Positions 7,718 through 16,781 of a stretch of 64,000 nucleotides of DNA are shown here, piece by piece; the stretch's first letter is position 1; each line of letters begins with the position of its first letter. The notes under the pieces are model-generated. The model had not been told where the DNA came from, searched no databases, and saw nothing but the letters and a program-made list of their open reading frames with translations. This DNA comes from UBA4735 sp035935465 (GTDB lineage: Bacteria; Chloroflexota; Limnocylindria; P2-11E), in the NCBI GenBank assembly GCA_035935465.1, contig DASYXA010000111.1:20876-84875 (forward strand), given 5' to 3'. Made by a program: the position numbers and the translations under genes.

Positions 7718-8690
7718 GCCCCGGCGCGACGCCGATCGTGTAGGTCACCTCGGCGACGTACACGTCGCCGCGCGAGTCGACGGCGATGCCGTGCGGCGCG
7801 GTGAACGCGCCCGGTGTGCCCATCGGGCGCCCGCCCCATCGCGCGACCGCCTCGCCGTCGTCGGTGAGCGCGGTGACCCGGCCGTACCGGTCCGCGACGA
7901 CGTCGCCGAACCGCAGGGACCGCTGGCCGCGGAGCCACGGGAGCTCCGTCACGTACACGAGACCGTCCGGACCGACGGCGAGGTGCGTCGGTCGCTGGAC
8001 GTCGAGCCACTCCCCCACGAACGCGCCGGCCAGGTCGAAGATCTGGATCCGGTCGTTCTCGCGATCGGCGACGAGCACGCGGCCATCGGGCAGGATCGCG
8101 ATGCCGTGGGGCAGCCGGAACTCGCCCGGCCCGGTGCCGGGGGCGCCCCACGACCGGATCAGCGTCCCCGACGGCGCGAACTGGTGGACCCGCGCGTTGC
8201 CGTAGCCGTCGGTGACATAGAGATCGCCGGTCGGCGCGACGGCGAGGTTCGTGGGCCGGTTGAACGGCGGCCCGGCGCGGTGGATGGTCGCGATGGCCGT
8301 GCCGTCGTAGCCGGTAGCGGACGGTACGCCGCGGGTGCCGAGCGTACGCAGCACCTCGCCGTCCGGCGTGAACTTGCGGACCGAGTGATCGGCGTCATCG
8401 ACGCACCAGATGGAGCCGTCCGGCGCGGCGGTGATGCCGTGGGCGCGCTCGCTGAACAACCCTTCCGGCCACGCGCGCACGAACCGGCCGTCGCGCTCGT
8501 ACACGAGGACCGCCGGCTCGCGCCGGGTGAAGACGTAGACGCGGTCGCGGGCATCGACCGCGACCGCCGCGACATCCTCGTGCCGCCGCCCGGCGGGAAG
8601 CTGCTCCCACCCCGCGACGGCCGCGAGCCGTGGCGGGCTAGCCGCGGACGGCGACCACGCGGTGGATCTCGACCTCGGCCGGGTGGCTCT
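7668..8690 (-). CDS. NHL-repeat beta-propeller protein, start unresolved
   Basis: About 320-340 residues forming a six-bladed propeller of the NHL/SMP-30-like class. Repeated blades of the pattern GIAxxPDGxVxVADxxNxRIQ are clear, for example LPHGIAILPDGRVLVADREN, and the first blade begins at GWEQLPAGRRHEDVAAVAVD. Such proteins act as binding scaffolds or lyase-like enzymes; no reaction can be assigned. The start is a real problem: between the thioredoxin stop at 8690 and the conserved first blade (about 8610) there is no in-frame ATG, GTG or TTG. The only canonical start upstream (8930) would overlap thioredoxin by 240 bases. A rare start codon or a sequence error near 8640 is likely. The end given here is therefore approximate. 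Confidence 0.75.
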   Translation of the reverse strand, partial: RATRPRSRSTAWSPSAASPPRLAAVAGWEQLPAGRRHEDVAAVAVDARDRVYVFTRREPAVLVYERDGRFVRAWPEGLFSERAHGITAAPDGSIWCVDDADHSVRKFTPDGEVLRTLGTRGVPSATGYDGTAIATIHRAGPPFNRPTNLAVAPTGDLYVTDGYGNARVHQFAPSGTLIRSWGAPGTGPGEFRLPHGIAILPDGRVLVADRENDRIQIFDLAGAFVGEWLDVQRPTHLAVGPDGLVYVTELPWLRGQRSLRFGDVVADRYGRVTALTDDGEAVARWGGRPMGTPGAFTAPHGIAVDSRGDVYVAEVTYTIGVAPGLIAPGGAPTLQKLARR

Positions 8691-9022
8691 TAGGCCGGAG
8701 TGGTCATGTGCGGCTGGATCTGCTGGAGGAGCCGCTCCTTCGGCATGTAGCCGACGAGGCGCTGCGCTTCCTTGCCGCCCTTGAACAGGATCATCGTCGG
8801 GATGGCGCGGACCCCGAACCGGCCGGCGGTGATCGGGTTCGCGTCCACGTCGAGCTTCGCGATCCGGACGTTGTCCTTCTCGGTCGCGATCTCCTCGAGG
8901 ACCGGCGCCACCATGCGGCAGGGGCCGCACCAGGTCGCCCAGAAATCGACGAGCACCGGAGTGTCCGACTTGAGGACCTCCTGCTCGAATGTCTGATCCG
9001 TTACGACGGTGGGCTTTCCCAT
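8690..9022 (-). CDS. trxA: Thioredoxin
   Basis: 110-residue cytoplasmic thioredoxin. The redox motif WCGPC is at residues 31-35, preceded by VLVDFWAT, and the cis-proline is in VRAIPTMILFKGG. It reduces protein disulfides with electrons from thioredoxin reductase. Length is normal. The ATG at 9022 has AGGAG about 11 bases ahead. The NHL gene follows on the same strand. Confidence 0.96.
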   Translation of the reverse strand: MGKPTVVTDQTFEQEVLKSDTPVLVDFWATWCGPCRMVAPVLEEIATEKDNVRIAKLDVDANPITAGRFGVRAIPTMILFKGGKEAQRLVGYMPKERLLQQIQPHMTTPA

Positions 9023-9087
9023 ATCTCTATCGCTCCTGTTCTTTTCCGGCGTTTCCGCCTCGTCTTACGTCGCGGGAAAACCCGCTG

Positions 9088-11481
9088 CTACCACTTGAAC
9101 GCGAGCTGCTGTCCGGCTTGTTCCACTGCAGGTTCAAGGCCGAGGACCGGTTCCAGGCCGTCCAGCCCGGCGTCGGGATCCGCGGCGAAGGCCTTCAGTG
9201 GAGCCCACTTTACGAAGCGCCAGCCACGGCGTCGAACGGCCGTCCGCAGGGCGGCCGAACGCTCCAATTTGAACGCGGCGAGCGGCCGCCGCTCATCGGC
9301 CAGCGCGAGGAATCGGAACACCCGGTCATCGTCGGGGATCTGCTCCCCGATCGCCGAGAGGCTGCGGTGCAGCCGCGCGGTCCAGTCGAGCTGCCAGAGG
9401 AACACCATCTTGCCGCGGTCGTACCACGCGAGGTCGACGGCATCGAGGACCTCGGCCGGGCCGCGCAGCGCGCGCGCGAGCGGCGTCGTCTTCTCCTGAT
9501 CACTGAGCAGATCGGAGAGGACGTTCGCCTTGCCCACGTACGACGCACCGAGCGGGCGACGGCGCAGCTCGCGGCCGACCTGGACCTTGAAGCCGATCCG
9601 ATGGCCCGCGTCGATGAGGCTCGCCGCGAGCAGCGTCTGCTCGAGCTGCCGCTTCGCGAGCGTGTCCTCGTCCCGCAGGCGCCAGCGGCCGTCGTCGCCC
9701 TGCACGCCGTACGCCGCGATGCAGCGCTCGACGAGCTCGCGGTCGGGGGTCTCGACCCCGCGGAACAAGGCGTAGCTCCGCTTCAGGAGCGAGCGCGTGT
9801 CGACATCGCGCGCGGATGAGAGCACGCCCCACACACCCCACTCGACGCGGTCGTCGAGCGGCGCATGATCGTCGCTCCCGTTGACCAGGCCGTAGAGCGG
9901 GCTCTCCTTGTCCGGCCCCTCGAGCCGCTCGATGCCCGACCGGCGCGCGTCGCCGAGCGCCGACCGGAAGTGATCGAGGAACAGCTCGAGCTCGGACACG
10001 CCGCCCGCGCGCGCGAGGGCGAGCGGCGCGAGCAGACCCCGCTCCGCGAGGGCGTTCAGCGCCGCGACGGCCGCGCGGTCCGCGGCGATCGGCTCGCCGC
10101 GCGCGACGATCGCGGCGTGCACGCCGCCGCGCATCGTCTCCTCGAGCGTGAGCGAATCGGCGCTCCGCTGGTCCTTGAGCAGCGGCACGTCGCGGTCGAA
10201 GTCGAGCACCGCGACCGCGCCCGAGCTCCCGCCGGTCGCGGTCTGGAGCGTGTCGCGCTGGTAGAGGATCCCGCGGAGCCGGTACCCCGAGCCCGCGCCG
10301 GCCAGCGCGCACGCCGCGACGAAGGTACCGTCGGCATGCGGCAGGTAGACGACGCACGGCGCGCCGTCTTTGGAGCCCCGGTGCGCATCGAGCAGCGCGG
10401 TGCGGAGCGCGCGGAGCAGCCGCTCGCGGCCGGCGAGCCGGCCGTCGGCGTCGGCGTTGGGGTCCTCCTGCACGCCGGCGAGCACGACCGACGCGACGTA
10501 CGCCCACCCGCCGAGCGGGTCGTCGATCGGGGCCTGCACGAGGACGAGGTCGGCGGGGGCCTTCAGCGCCGGGGTCGAGCGGGCCGGCGGGTTCGCGGCG
10601 AGCCACGCGGCGAGCTCGCGCGCGGTGCGCTCGAACTCGAGCCACACGTTCACCTCGCGCGACTGCGCGGCCTGGCCCCGGCGCGCGCGGCCCTTCTCGA
10701 TGCGCAGCGGCGCACCGTGCCCGGCGACCGCGTTGAGCCGGCTGCCGGACACGATCACCTCGAGGAGGCAGAGCCGGAGGAACGCCTTCGCGGGGCCATC
10801 GGGGAGCGCGGTCTCGATCGCGCGGAGCGTGCCCATGAGCGCCGCGAGGTTCCGCGGCGTGTACAGCGCGGCGATGCTCTGCGCGAGCACGCGCCGCTCC
10901 TCGGTCGCGCCGAACCGCTCGACGAACTGCCAGTACGCGAGGCCGTCGCCCTCGACCCTGCGGGCGCGCGCGTCGTCCTCCTCCGCCGTCGGCTCGATGA
11001 GGAGCGCGCGGCCCTCGCGCGCGCAGATCGTGCAGCGGAACGCCTTCTTCGTCGGCGCGGGGGCGTCGCGCTCCCAGAGGAACGCCTCCACCACGACCGG
11101 CCCGCGGCAGGTGCCGCAATGCGAGGCGTAGAGGTCGCGCATGATCACGCGATGCGCGGCACCCGCGAGGGTGCTGTCCGCGACCGCCTCGAGCGCGACC
11201 GTGACCTCCGCGAGCGCCGGCGCGGCCGCGATCACGCCGCGGGCCCAGGCGCCGATCGCCGACGTCGAGCGCGCGACGCCGACGCGGTCCCTGCGCTGCA
11301 CGGCGTCGGCGGCCGAGAACGGGTAGGCCAGCGGATCGAGCACGACCGCGCGCTCCTCGGTGTAGGCGCTCGCGTACGACTCGGCGAGGGCCAGGGGGAA
11401 CGCGGTGCCGAAGCGGTGGAGCGGTCTGGGAAGCGGAGCGGTCTCGACCGGCACGAAAGCGTCGAGCCGTTCCACCGTCAT
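9088..11481 (-). CDS. DNA-methylase-like protein lacking catalytic motifs
   Basis: 797 residues. The layout copies DNA (N4/N6) methylases that carry a zinc ribbon: an HRFGTAFPLALAESY entry, then VVLDPLAYPFSAADAV where methylases have VLDPFxGSGT (residues 46-61), then VGVARSTSAIGAW in place of GVDINP. A four-Cys zinc ribbon follows (C122, C125, C150, C153). A later block ADLVLVQAPIDDPLGGW stands where the DPPY motif is expected. Both the SAM-binding glycines and DPPY are lost, so methyl transfer is very unlikely; a scaffold or nucleic-acid-binding role is more plausible. The ATG at 11481 overlaps the stop of the SPOR lipoprotein gene (ATGA). This reading rests on pattern likeness, not on a database search. 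Confidence 0.62.
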   Translation of the reverse strand: MTVERLDAFVPVETAPLPRPLHRFGTAFPLALAESYASAYTEERAVVLDPLAYPFSAADAVQRRDRVGVARSTSAIGAWARGVIAAAPALAEVTVALEAVADSTLAGAAHRVIMRDLYASHCGTCRGPVVVEAFLWERDAPAPTKKAFRCTICAREGRALLIEPTAEEDDARARRVEGDGLAYWQFVERFGATEERRVLAQSIAALYTPRNLAALMGTLRAIETALPDGPAKAFLRLCLLEVIVSGSRLNAVAGHGAPLRIEKGRARRGQAAQSREVNVWLEFERTARELAAWLAANPPARSTPALKAPADLVLVQAPIDDPLGGWAYVASVVLAGVQEDPNADADGRLAGRERLLRALRTALLDAHRGSKDGAPCVVYLPHADGTFVAACALAGAGSGYRLRGILYQRDTLQTATGGSSGAVAVLDFDRDVPLLKDQRSADSLTLEETMRGGVHAAIVARGEPIAADRAAVAALNALAERGLLAPLALARAGGVSELELFLDHFRSALGDARRSGIERLEGPDKESPLYGLVNGSDDHAPLDDRVEWGVWGVLSSARDVDTRSLLKRSYALFRGVETPDRELVERCIAAYGVQGDDGRWRLRDEDTLAKRQLEQTLLAASLIDAGHRIGFKVQVGRELRRRPLGASYVGKANVLSDLLSDQEKTTPLARALRGPAEVLDAVDLAWYDRGKMVFLWQLDWTARLHRSLSAIGEQIPDDDRVFRFLALADERRPLAAFKLERSAALRTAVRRRGWRFVKWAPLKAFAADPDAGLDGLEPVLGLEPAVEQAGQQLAFKW

Positions 11482-13292
11482 TGCAGGTCGAAGACTAGAG
11501 CCCGCCTGCCATCGAGCACCACGCCCGCGCGTTTCCCGTCCGCCGAGACGACGAGGTCCTGGATCTGGCCGTCGACGCCCAGCGCGTCGATCGTCCCGTC
11601 CGCGGCGATCGCCCAGACGACGTCGGCACCGTCCCAGACGAGCGTCCGGAGCCCGAGGACCACCCGCCGCCCGTCGGTGAGCGGAGCCTGCCAGAGCTGG
11701 GCGCCGGTGGGCCCGGTCGCGATGACCTTGTCCTTGTCGAGGACGACGAGCGTCCCGTCGGCGCCGAGCTGGACATCGCGCGCTGGCGCGCCGATCCGCT
11801 GGAGCGTGGCCGCGGGGTCCGGGACGTGCGGCGAGAAACGGTACGTGCCCTGATCGGTGATGACCGCGGCGCGGTCGCCCGTCATGTCGACCGTGAGGTC
11901 CTGAACGTTGCCCGGGATCTTCACCACGCCGCGGGTCGCCTTCTCCGCGCCCAGCCGCAGGAGCTCGACATCGGTCGTGCCCGCGCTCGTCGTCGCGATG
12001 TACACCTCGTTGCCCGCGGCCGCGATGTAGCCGCCCGCGGCGGGCGTCGTGATCGGGAACGGGTCCCCGAGGGCGGCGCCGTCCGCGGCCCGCGCGCCGA
12101 TGAGCCCGCCGCCGGCCCCGGCGACGCCCGACGCGCTCTTCGACACCGCGACGAACGCGCGCGCGGTCGGGACGTTCACGTAGAGCGCCTGGGTGATCGC
12201 GCCGGGGAACCGGAGCTGCTGCGCGACGCCGAGCGGCGACTGGCCGCTGGGGACGAACAGGACCGTCGCCGACGCGCCGCCGGCGAACAGCCACGCGCTG
12301 TCGGCGCTGAACAGGAGCGCCGAGATGCCTGACGGGAACTTCGGCAGGGCGACGAGGCCGCCGGTCGCCGCGTTGAAGATCGCGACGGTGCCGTCGTCGG
12401 CTCCCATCGCGATCCACTTCCCGTCGGGCGAGAGCGCCACCCGGCGCGCGCCGGCCAGGCCGTCGATCACCCGCGCCGGCTCGCGCCAGAGCTCGGCGTC
12501 GGGCAGCGTGCCCGCCCGCGCGAACGTGTAGCTCCGCTCCTCGACCACCGCGGTGACGTCCACGCCCTTGGGCCGGAGCGCCGCCGCCGCCGCATCGGCC
12601 TGCGGTCGGGTCGGGTACGTCGCGACGCGCACGACGAACGGCGCGACCGTGGTGACGGAGACGACCGGGCCGATCTTCCTCGCCGCGGCGTCCGCGTCGG
12701 CGGCCGTCGCGTACGGGCCGGCCTGGAGCGCGAACAGGGCCGTGGAGGTCGAGCTCACGGTGAACGACCGCCCGCGATTCACCGTCTTCTGCAGCTCGGT
12801 GTCGAGCGGAAGCTTCACCGCGAGCGCGAGCAGCCGGTCCCAGGACGTGGTGACATCGCCGACGGACTTCGCGAAGACCGCGGGATCGCGGCCGTCCGCG
12901 TACGTGCCGGTGTCCTTCGCGAGGTCGGTGAGCGAGTCGGCGAGCGACACCACCGCGTCGCGCACCGGGCCGGCCGCGTTCGATGCGGCGGAGAGCGAGG
13001 TGGAGGTGATGTCCTCGATCTTCGGCAGGAGCGAGCGTGCCACCGTCGCCCACCGGCTGGGCGAAACGACCCTCGTCGTCTGGCCCGAGAGACCGCCGGC
13101 GAGCGCGTAGTCGTACGCCGAGAGCTTGAGGAGGATCGAGGCGGTCGCGCGTGCGAGCTTCGCGGCGTCGGGCACGTCCCCGCTCGGCACCACCTTGGGT
13201 GCCGCTTCGCACGCGCTTCCGATGACCAGGAGGACGCTGAGCGCTAGCCGGATCGGGCCGCTATTCGTCGGCCTCGTCCTCGTCGTCGTCAT
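11478..13292 (-). CDS. Lipoprotein with SPOR domain and beta-propeller
   Basis: 604-residue exported lipoprotein. The signal peptide ends in LALSVLLVIGSAC with lipobox Cys28. After a helical region (about 35-190) comes a SPOR-like domain (ALQAGPYATAADADAAARK to the VATYPTRPQADAAAAALRPKG repeat). The C-terminal half is a WD40/PQQ-like propeller (VALSPDGKWIAMGADDGTVA and later blades). SPOR domains bind glycan strands stripped of stem peptides, so an envelope role is likely. The ATG at 13292 is chosen because it gives a proper signal peptide. It lies 32 bases inside the upstream TPR gene. The stop overlaps the methylase-like gene by 4 bases, so the three genes form one unit. Confidence 0.72.
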   Translation of the reverse strand: MTTTRTRPTNSGPIRLALSVLLVIGSACEAAPKVVPSGDVPDAAKLARATASILLKLSAYDYALAGGLSGQTTRVVSPSRWATVARSLLPKIEDITSTSLSAASNAAGPVRDAVVSLADSLTDLAKDTGTYADGRDPAVFAKSVGDVTTSWDRLLALAVKLPLDTELQKTVNRGRSFTVSSTSTALFALQAGPYATAADADAAARKIGPVVSVTTVAPFVVRVATYPTRPQADAAAAALRPKGVDVTAVVEERSYTFARAGTLPDAELWREPARVIDGLAGARRVALSPDGKWIAMGADDGTVAIFNAATGGLVALPKFPSGISALLFSADSAWLFAGGASATVLFVPSGQSPLGVAQQLRFPGAITQALYVNVPTARAFVAVSKSASGVAGAGGGLIGARAADGAALGDPFPITTPAAGGYIAAAGNEVYIATTSAGTTDVELLRLGAEKATRGVVKIPGNVQDLTVDMTGDRAAVITDQGTYRFSPHVPDPAATLQRIGAPARDVQLGADGTLVVLDKDKVIATGPTGAQLWQAPLTDGRRVVLGLRTLVWDGADVVWAIAADGTIDALGVDGQIQDLVVSADGKRAGVVLDGRRALVFDLQ

Positions 13293-14115
13293 CGTCGTCG
13301 GCTTCGACGGCGAGCGGCTCCTCCGCGACGGCGGGCTCGGACTCGTCGTCCGCGACCGCCGCCGCCGGCTCGGTCTCCTCCGCATCGTCGTCGGGCTCGT
13401 CTTCCTCTTCGCCCCCGAAGCGGAAGAAGTTGCCCTTGATGTACGCGCGCTCCTTCGTCTCGGCCGGACGGTGGTGGCCGGGGAACGAGATGCGCTGCGC
13501 GTTCTCGGGGCTCTGGAGCGTCTCGCGGATGGCGACGCGCGGGTTCTGCTGGTCGTTGCTCACGACCGCGACGACGTACTCGTTGCCGGTGTTGATGAGG
13601 TCGAGCAGCCGCCGGCCGACCTTGGGCTCGAGGAATCCGAGGAGCTCGCCGTCGCGCGCGTGCACGGCGATGAGGCCGTCGCGCTCGCGGAGCTCCGCCT
13701 CGGCGCCGGGCGAGTACTTCGCCACGACCTGCGCCGGCGCCGGATTGATGAGCCGCAGGATGCCGGTCTTGCCCATGTCCTCGATGAACAGGCGGGGCTG
13801 GGTCTTCGACTTCGTCGGGTTCGTCTTCGTCTTGTGTTCGAGGAGCGTGCTCAGCCGGGCCACGTTCCGGAGCGCGATCGGGTTGTTCGGCTCGGCCTTG
13901 ATGACCTCGCTGTACGCGGCCTTCGCCTCATCGAGCTTGCCGGTCTCGAGGAGCGCCCGGCCCAGCCGGTTGCGGGCCTCGAGGTCCTCGGCGTTCGCCT
14001 CGAGGATCTTGGTGTTCAGCTCGACGGCCCGGGTCCAGTCCGACTCGAGGGCCGCCTGGACGGCCTGATCGGCGAACGCGCGGGTCCGGATCCCTGTTTC
14101 AGCGGGAGCAGCCAT
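13261..14115 (-). CDS. TPR protein with acidic tail
   Basis: 284-residue cytoplasmic protein. The N-terminal third has two to three tetratricopeptide repeats (AVELNTKILEANAEDLEARN, then LLETGKLDEAKAAYSEVI). The middle (LIAVHARDGELLGFLEPKVG and following) resembles the small HIRAN-like DNA-end-binding fold, a weak likeness only. The last 50 residues are almost all Glu, Asp and Ala and must be disordered. TPRs bind partner proteins, so this may be the adaptor of the three-gene unit it heads. The ATG at 14115 has GGAGG 9 bases upstream. The gene's 3' end overlaps the start of the SPOR lipoprotein gene. Confidence 0.7.
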   Translation of the reverse strand: MAAPAETGIRTRAFADQAVQAALESDWTRAVELNTKILEANAEDLEARNRLGRALLETGKLDEAKAAYSEVIKAEPNNPIALRNVARLSTLLEHKTKTNPTKSKTQPRLFIEDMGKTGILRLINPAPAQVVAKYSPGAEAELRERDGLIAVHARDGELLGFLEPKVGRRLLDLINTGNEYVVAVVSNDQQNPRVAIRETLQSPENAQRISFPGHHRPAETKERAYIKGNFFRFGGEEEDEPDDDAEETEPAAAVADDESEPAVAEEPLAVEADDDDDDEDEADE

Positions 14116-14207
14116 TGGTCAACGCCTCCAACGCAGACGCACACGATGCGTCGCGGCCATTCGGGTGATGAGTGAATTCTAACGGCTCGCGGGCTACGCT
14201 CCCAGCG

Positions 14208-15461
14208 ATGCCGTACCTGTCCGAGATCAAACGAGCAAAAGTGGTCGATCCGGCAGGGTCCGAGATCGGCTGGCTCGCGGACGTCGCCGTGGTCCCGAAG
14301 GAGCAGTTCCCGGCAGTCCAGTGGGCCATCGTGCGCGCGCCGGACGGCGAGCGGATCGTGCGCTGGGCCGATCTGGAGCACGTCGACGGCCGGTACCGGC
14401 TCAGCGCATCGGCGATCCCGCCGGCGGCCGGCGAGCTACCGCCGGAGGCCCTTCGCCTCGGCCGCGACCTCCTCGACAAGCAGATCGTCGACACGCACGG
14501 CGCGAAGGTCGTCCGGGTGAACGACCTGCAGCTGGAGGAGAAGAGCGGGCAGCTCCGCCTCGTGGGCGCAGATGTCGGTCTGCGCGGCCTGCTCCGCCGG
14601 ATGGGTGGAGAGCGCGCCGCCGAGCGGGTGGCCGGCGTCGTGGGCCGCAAGCTGCCGCGCGGGATCATCCCCTGGCATCTCGTCGAGTCGCTCGAGTCCC
14701 CGCAACAGAACGTCCGCCTGACCCTGCCGCACCGGAAGCTCGCGCTGCTCCACCCCGCGGACATCGCCGACATCGTCGAGGAGATGACCGCGGATGAGCG
14801 GCGCGCGGTGTTCGACGAGCTCGACGTCGAGACCGCGGCCGAGACGCTCGGCGAGGTCGAGCCCGAGATGCAGGCCTCGATCGTCGGTGACCTCGACGAG
14901 GAGCGCGCCGCCGACATCCTCGAGGAGATGGATCCGGACGAGGCCACCGACCTGCTGCAGGATCTGCCCGAAGAGACGCGCGATGAGCTCATCGAGCTCA
15001 TGGACGAGGAAGAGGGCGCGGACGTCGAGGAGCTCCTCGCCTACCCCGAGAATTCCGCCGGCGGCATCATGACCACCGACTTCGTCTCGCTCCCGCGCGA
15101 TCTCACGACCGGTCAGGCGATCGACCGCCTTCGCGAGCTCCAGCCGGATCCCGCGCTGGCGTATTACCTCTACGTGGTGGACCCGGAGGGCCGGCTCGAC
15201 GGCAACGTGTCGCTGCGCGACCTCGTCGTCTCGCCGCCGCTGTCGAAGCTCGCGGACATCATGAATCCGAACGTCCTGCACGCGGAGGCAGACACGAATC
15301 GCGAGGACGTCGCGGCGCTCATGGCGAAATACGATCTGCTGGCGCTCCCGGTGGTCGACGCGCGGCGGCGCCTCATCGGCTCGGTCACGGTCGACGACGT
15401 CATGGAGCTGATGCTGCCGAGCCGCTGGAAGAAGCGAACCGGACGCTCCCCGAAGCCGTGA
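14208..15461 (+). CDS. Cytosolic MgtE-like PRC/CBS protein
   Basis: 417 residues with no membrane span. Two PRC-barrel-like units (residues 1-75 and about 85-150) are followed by an MgtE N-terminal superhelix (ALLHPADIADIVEEMTADER through repeated LEEMDPDEATDLLQDLPEE) and a CBS pair (SAGGIMTTDFVSLPRD and LADIMNPNVLHAEAD). In MgtE channels these cytosolic parts sense Mg2+ and close the pore; here the pore domain is missing. The stop overlaps the start of an NRAMP-related transporter (GTGA), so it probably gates or senses metal for that transporter (inference). The ATG at 14208 is preferred to an in-frame start at 14172 since the PRC fold begins there. Confidence 0.82.
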   Translation: MPYLSEIKRAKVVDPAGSEIGWLADVAVVPKEQFPAVQWAIVRAPDGERIVRWADLEHVDGRYRLSASAIPPAAGELPPEALRLGRDLLDKQIVDTHGAKVVRVNDLQLEEKSGQLRLVGADVGLRGLLRRMGGERAAERVAGVVGRKLPRGIIPWHLVESLESPQQNVRLTLPHRKLALLHPADIADIVEEMTADERRAVFDELDVETAAETLGEVEPEMQASIVGDLDEERAADILEEMDPDEATDLLQDLPEETRDELIELMDEEEGADVEELLAYPENSAGGIMTTDFVSLPRDLTTGQAIDRLRELQPDPALAYYLYVVDPEGRLDGNVSLRDLVVSPPLSKLADIMNPNVLHAEADTNREDVAALMAKYDLLALPVVDARRRLIGSVTVDDVMELMLPSRWKKRTGRSPKP

Positions 15462-16732
15462 TCGAGGTCAGCCGCGCGAGGCGCGTCGCGCGCGAGCGGC
15501 TCCGTCGGCGGATCGCGTCGGTCCTGGTGGTCCTCGGCCCCGGTCTGGTGAGCGGATTCGCCGACAACGACGCGGCAGGGATCACGACGTACTCGCTGGC
15601 CGGCGCGCGGTACGGCTACGGGATGATCTGGGCACTGCTGGCGACGATGATCGCGCTCGGATTCACGCAGGAAGTCGGCGCTCGGCTGGGCCTCGCGACG
15701 GGGCAGGGCCTCGGAGGCGTCATCCGTGAGCGGTTCGGGGTGCGCTGGACCGCATTCGCCGTGAGCATCACCCTCGTGTCGAATCTCGGAACGACGATCG
15801 CGGAGTTCGCCGGCATCGCGGCCGCGCTCGAGCTCCTGTTCCATCTCCCCCCCCAGGTGAGCAGCGTCGCCGCCGGCACGTTCATCGTGCTGCTCCTCGC
15901 CCGGAACGGGTTCGGTCCGGTGCAATACGCGTTCGTCGTGGTCGGCGCGGGCGTGTCGCTGGCCTATGCGGTCTCGGCGGTGCTGGCGCACCCGGATTGG
16001 GGCCTCGCCACGACCACCCTCGTGATGCCGCAGATCTCGCCGACCGCCGCATACCTGATCACGTTCGTCGGCGTCGTCGGCACGACGATCACGCCCTGGG
16101 GGCAGGCATTCATCCAGTCGTACGTCGCGGACAAGGGCCTCGGCCCCAAGGACCTCACCGGATCGCGCGTCGATATCCTGCTCGGGACGCTCCTGACGAA
16201 CGTCGTGGCCTGGTTCATCGTCGTCGCCTGCGCCGCGACGATCTGGAAGGTCGGCGGGACGATCGTGGACGCAGCCGACGCGGCGCGGGCGCTCGGCCCA
16301 TTGGCCGGCACATCGGCCACCACCCTGTTCGCCATCGGCCTGCTGGCCGCGTCGTTGCTCGGACTCGGCGTCGTGCCACTGAGCAGCGCGTACCTGGCCT
16401 GCGAGGCATTCGGGTTCGAACGGGGTCTGCACTGGCGCTGGACCCAGGCGCCGGTCTTTTACGGCCTGCTCGCGTTCTTCGTCGCATTCGGGGCGGTCTT
16501 CATCGTGATCCCGGGGCTGCCCCTGATCCAGGTGATGTTCCTGTCCTCGGTCCTCAGCGGCCTGCTCCTACCGATCGTGCTCGCGTTCGTGATGATCATC
16601 GCCGGCGATCGCCAGCTGCTCGGTGACCTCGCCAGCGGCCACCTGCTCCTGGCGGTCGGCTGGGGGATCACGGTGCTCGTGAGCCTGATGTCCGTGAGCT
16701 TCGTCGTCGCGCAGCTGCTCGGCCTGGGCTGA
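15458..16732 (+). CDS. NRAMP-related divalent metal transporter
   Basis: 424-residue polytopic protein with about eleven membrane spans. The family's first-helix motif DPGN is replaced by FADNDAAG, and the sixth-helix MPH by TTITPWGQAF. The Met that favours transition metals is therefore absent. NRAMP-related Mg2+ transporters (NRMTs) also lack this Met, so Mg2+ is a fair guess, helped by the MgtE-like protein encoded just upstream with a 4-base GTGA overlap. The start is the GTG at 15458. An unknown membrane protein gene follows directly. Confidence 0.8.
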   Translation: MIEVSRARRVARERLRRRIASVLVVLGPGLVSGFADNDAAGITTYSLAGARYGYGMIWALLATMIALGFTQEVGARLGLATGQGLGGVIRERFGVRWTAFAVSITLVSNLGTTIAEFAGIAAALELLFHLPPQVSSVAAGTFIVLLLARNGFGPVQYAFVVVGAGVSLAYAVSAVLAHPDWGLATTTLVMPQISPTAAYLITFVGVVGTTITPWGQAFIQSYVADKGLGPKDLTGSRVDILLGTLLTNVVAWFIVVACAATIWKVGGTIVDAADAARALGPLAGTSATTLFAIGLLAASLLGLGVVPLSSAYLACEAFGFERGLHWRWTQAPVFYGLLAFFVAFGAVFIVIPGLPLIQVMFLSSVLSGLLLPIVLAFVMIIAGDRQLLGDLASGHLLLAVGWGITVLVSLMSVSFVVAQLLGLG

Positions 16733-16781
16733 CCGCATCGAGCCCGCGCTCGCCCTCAAGCTCGTCCTCACGCCGCTGCTC

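Noticed and set aside
9088..13212. A single 1374-residue open frame
   Set aside because: The part before 11481 is the shadow of the SPOR lipoprotein gene (Arg/Gly-rich nonsense). The real gene starts at ATG 11481 in an ATGA overlap.
14116..14207. M-box magnesium riboswitch ahead of the MgtE-like gene
   Set aside because: The 92-base divergent gap is too short and lacks the M-box pattern.
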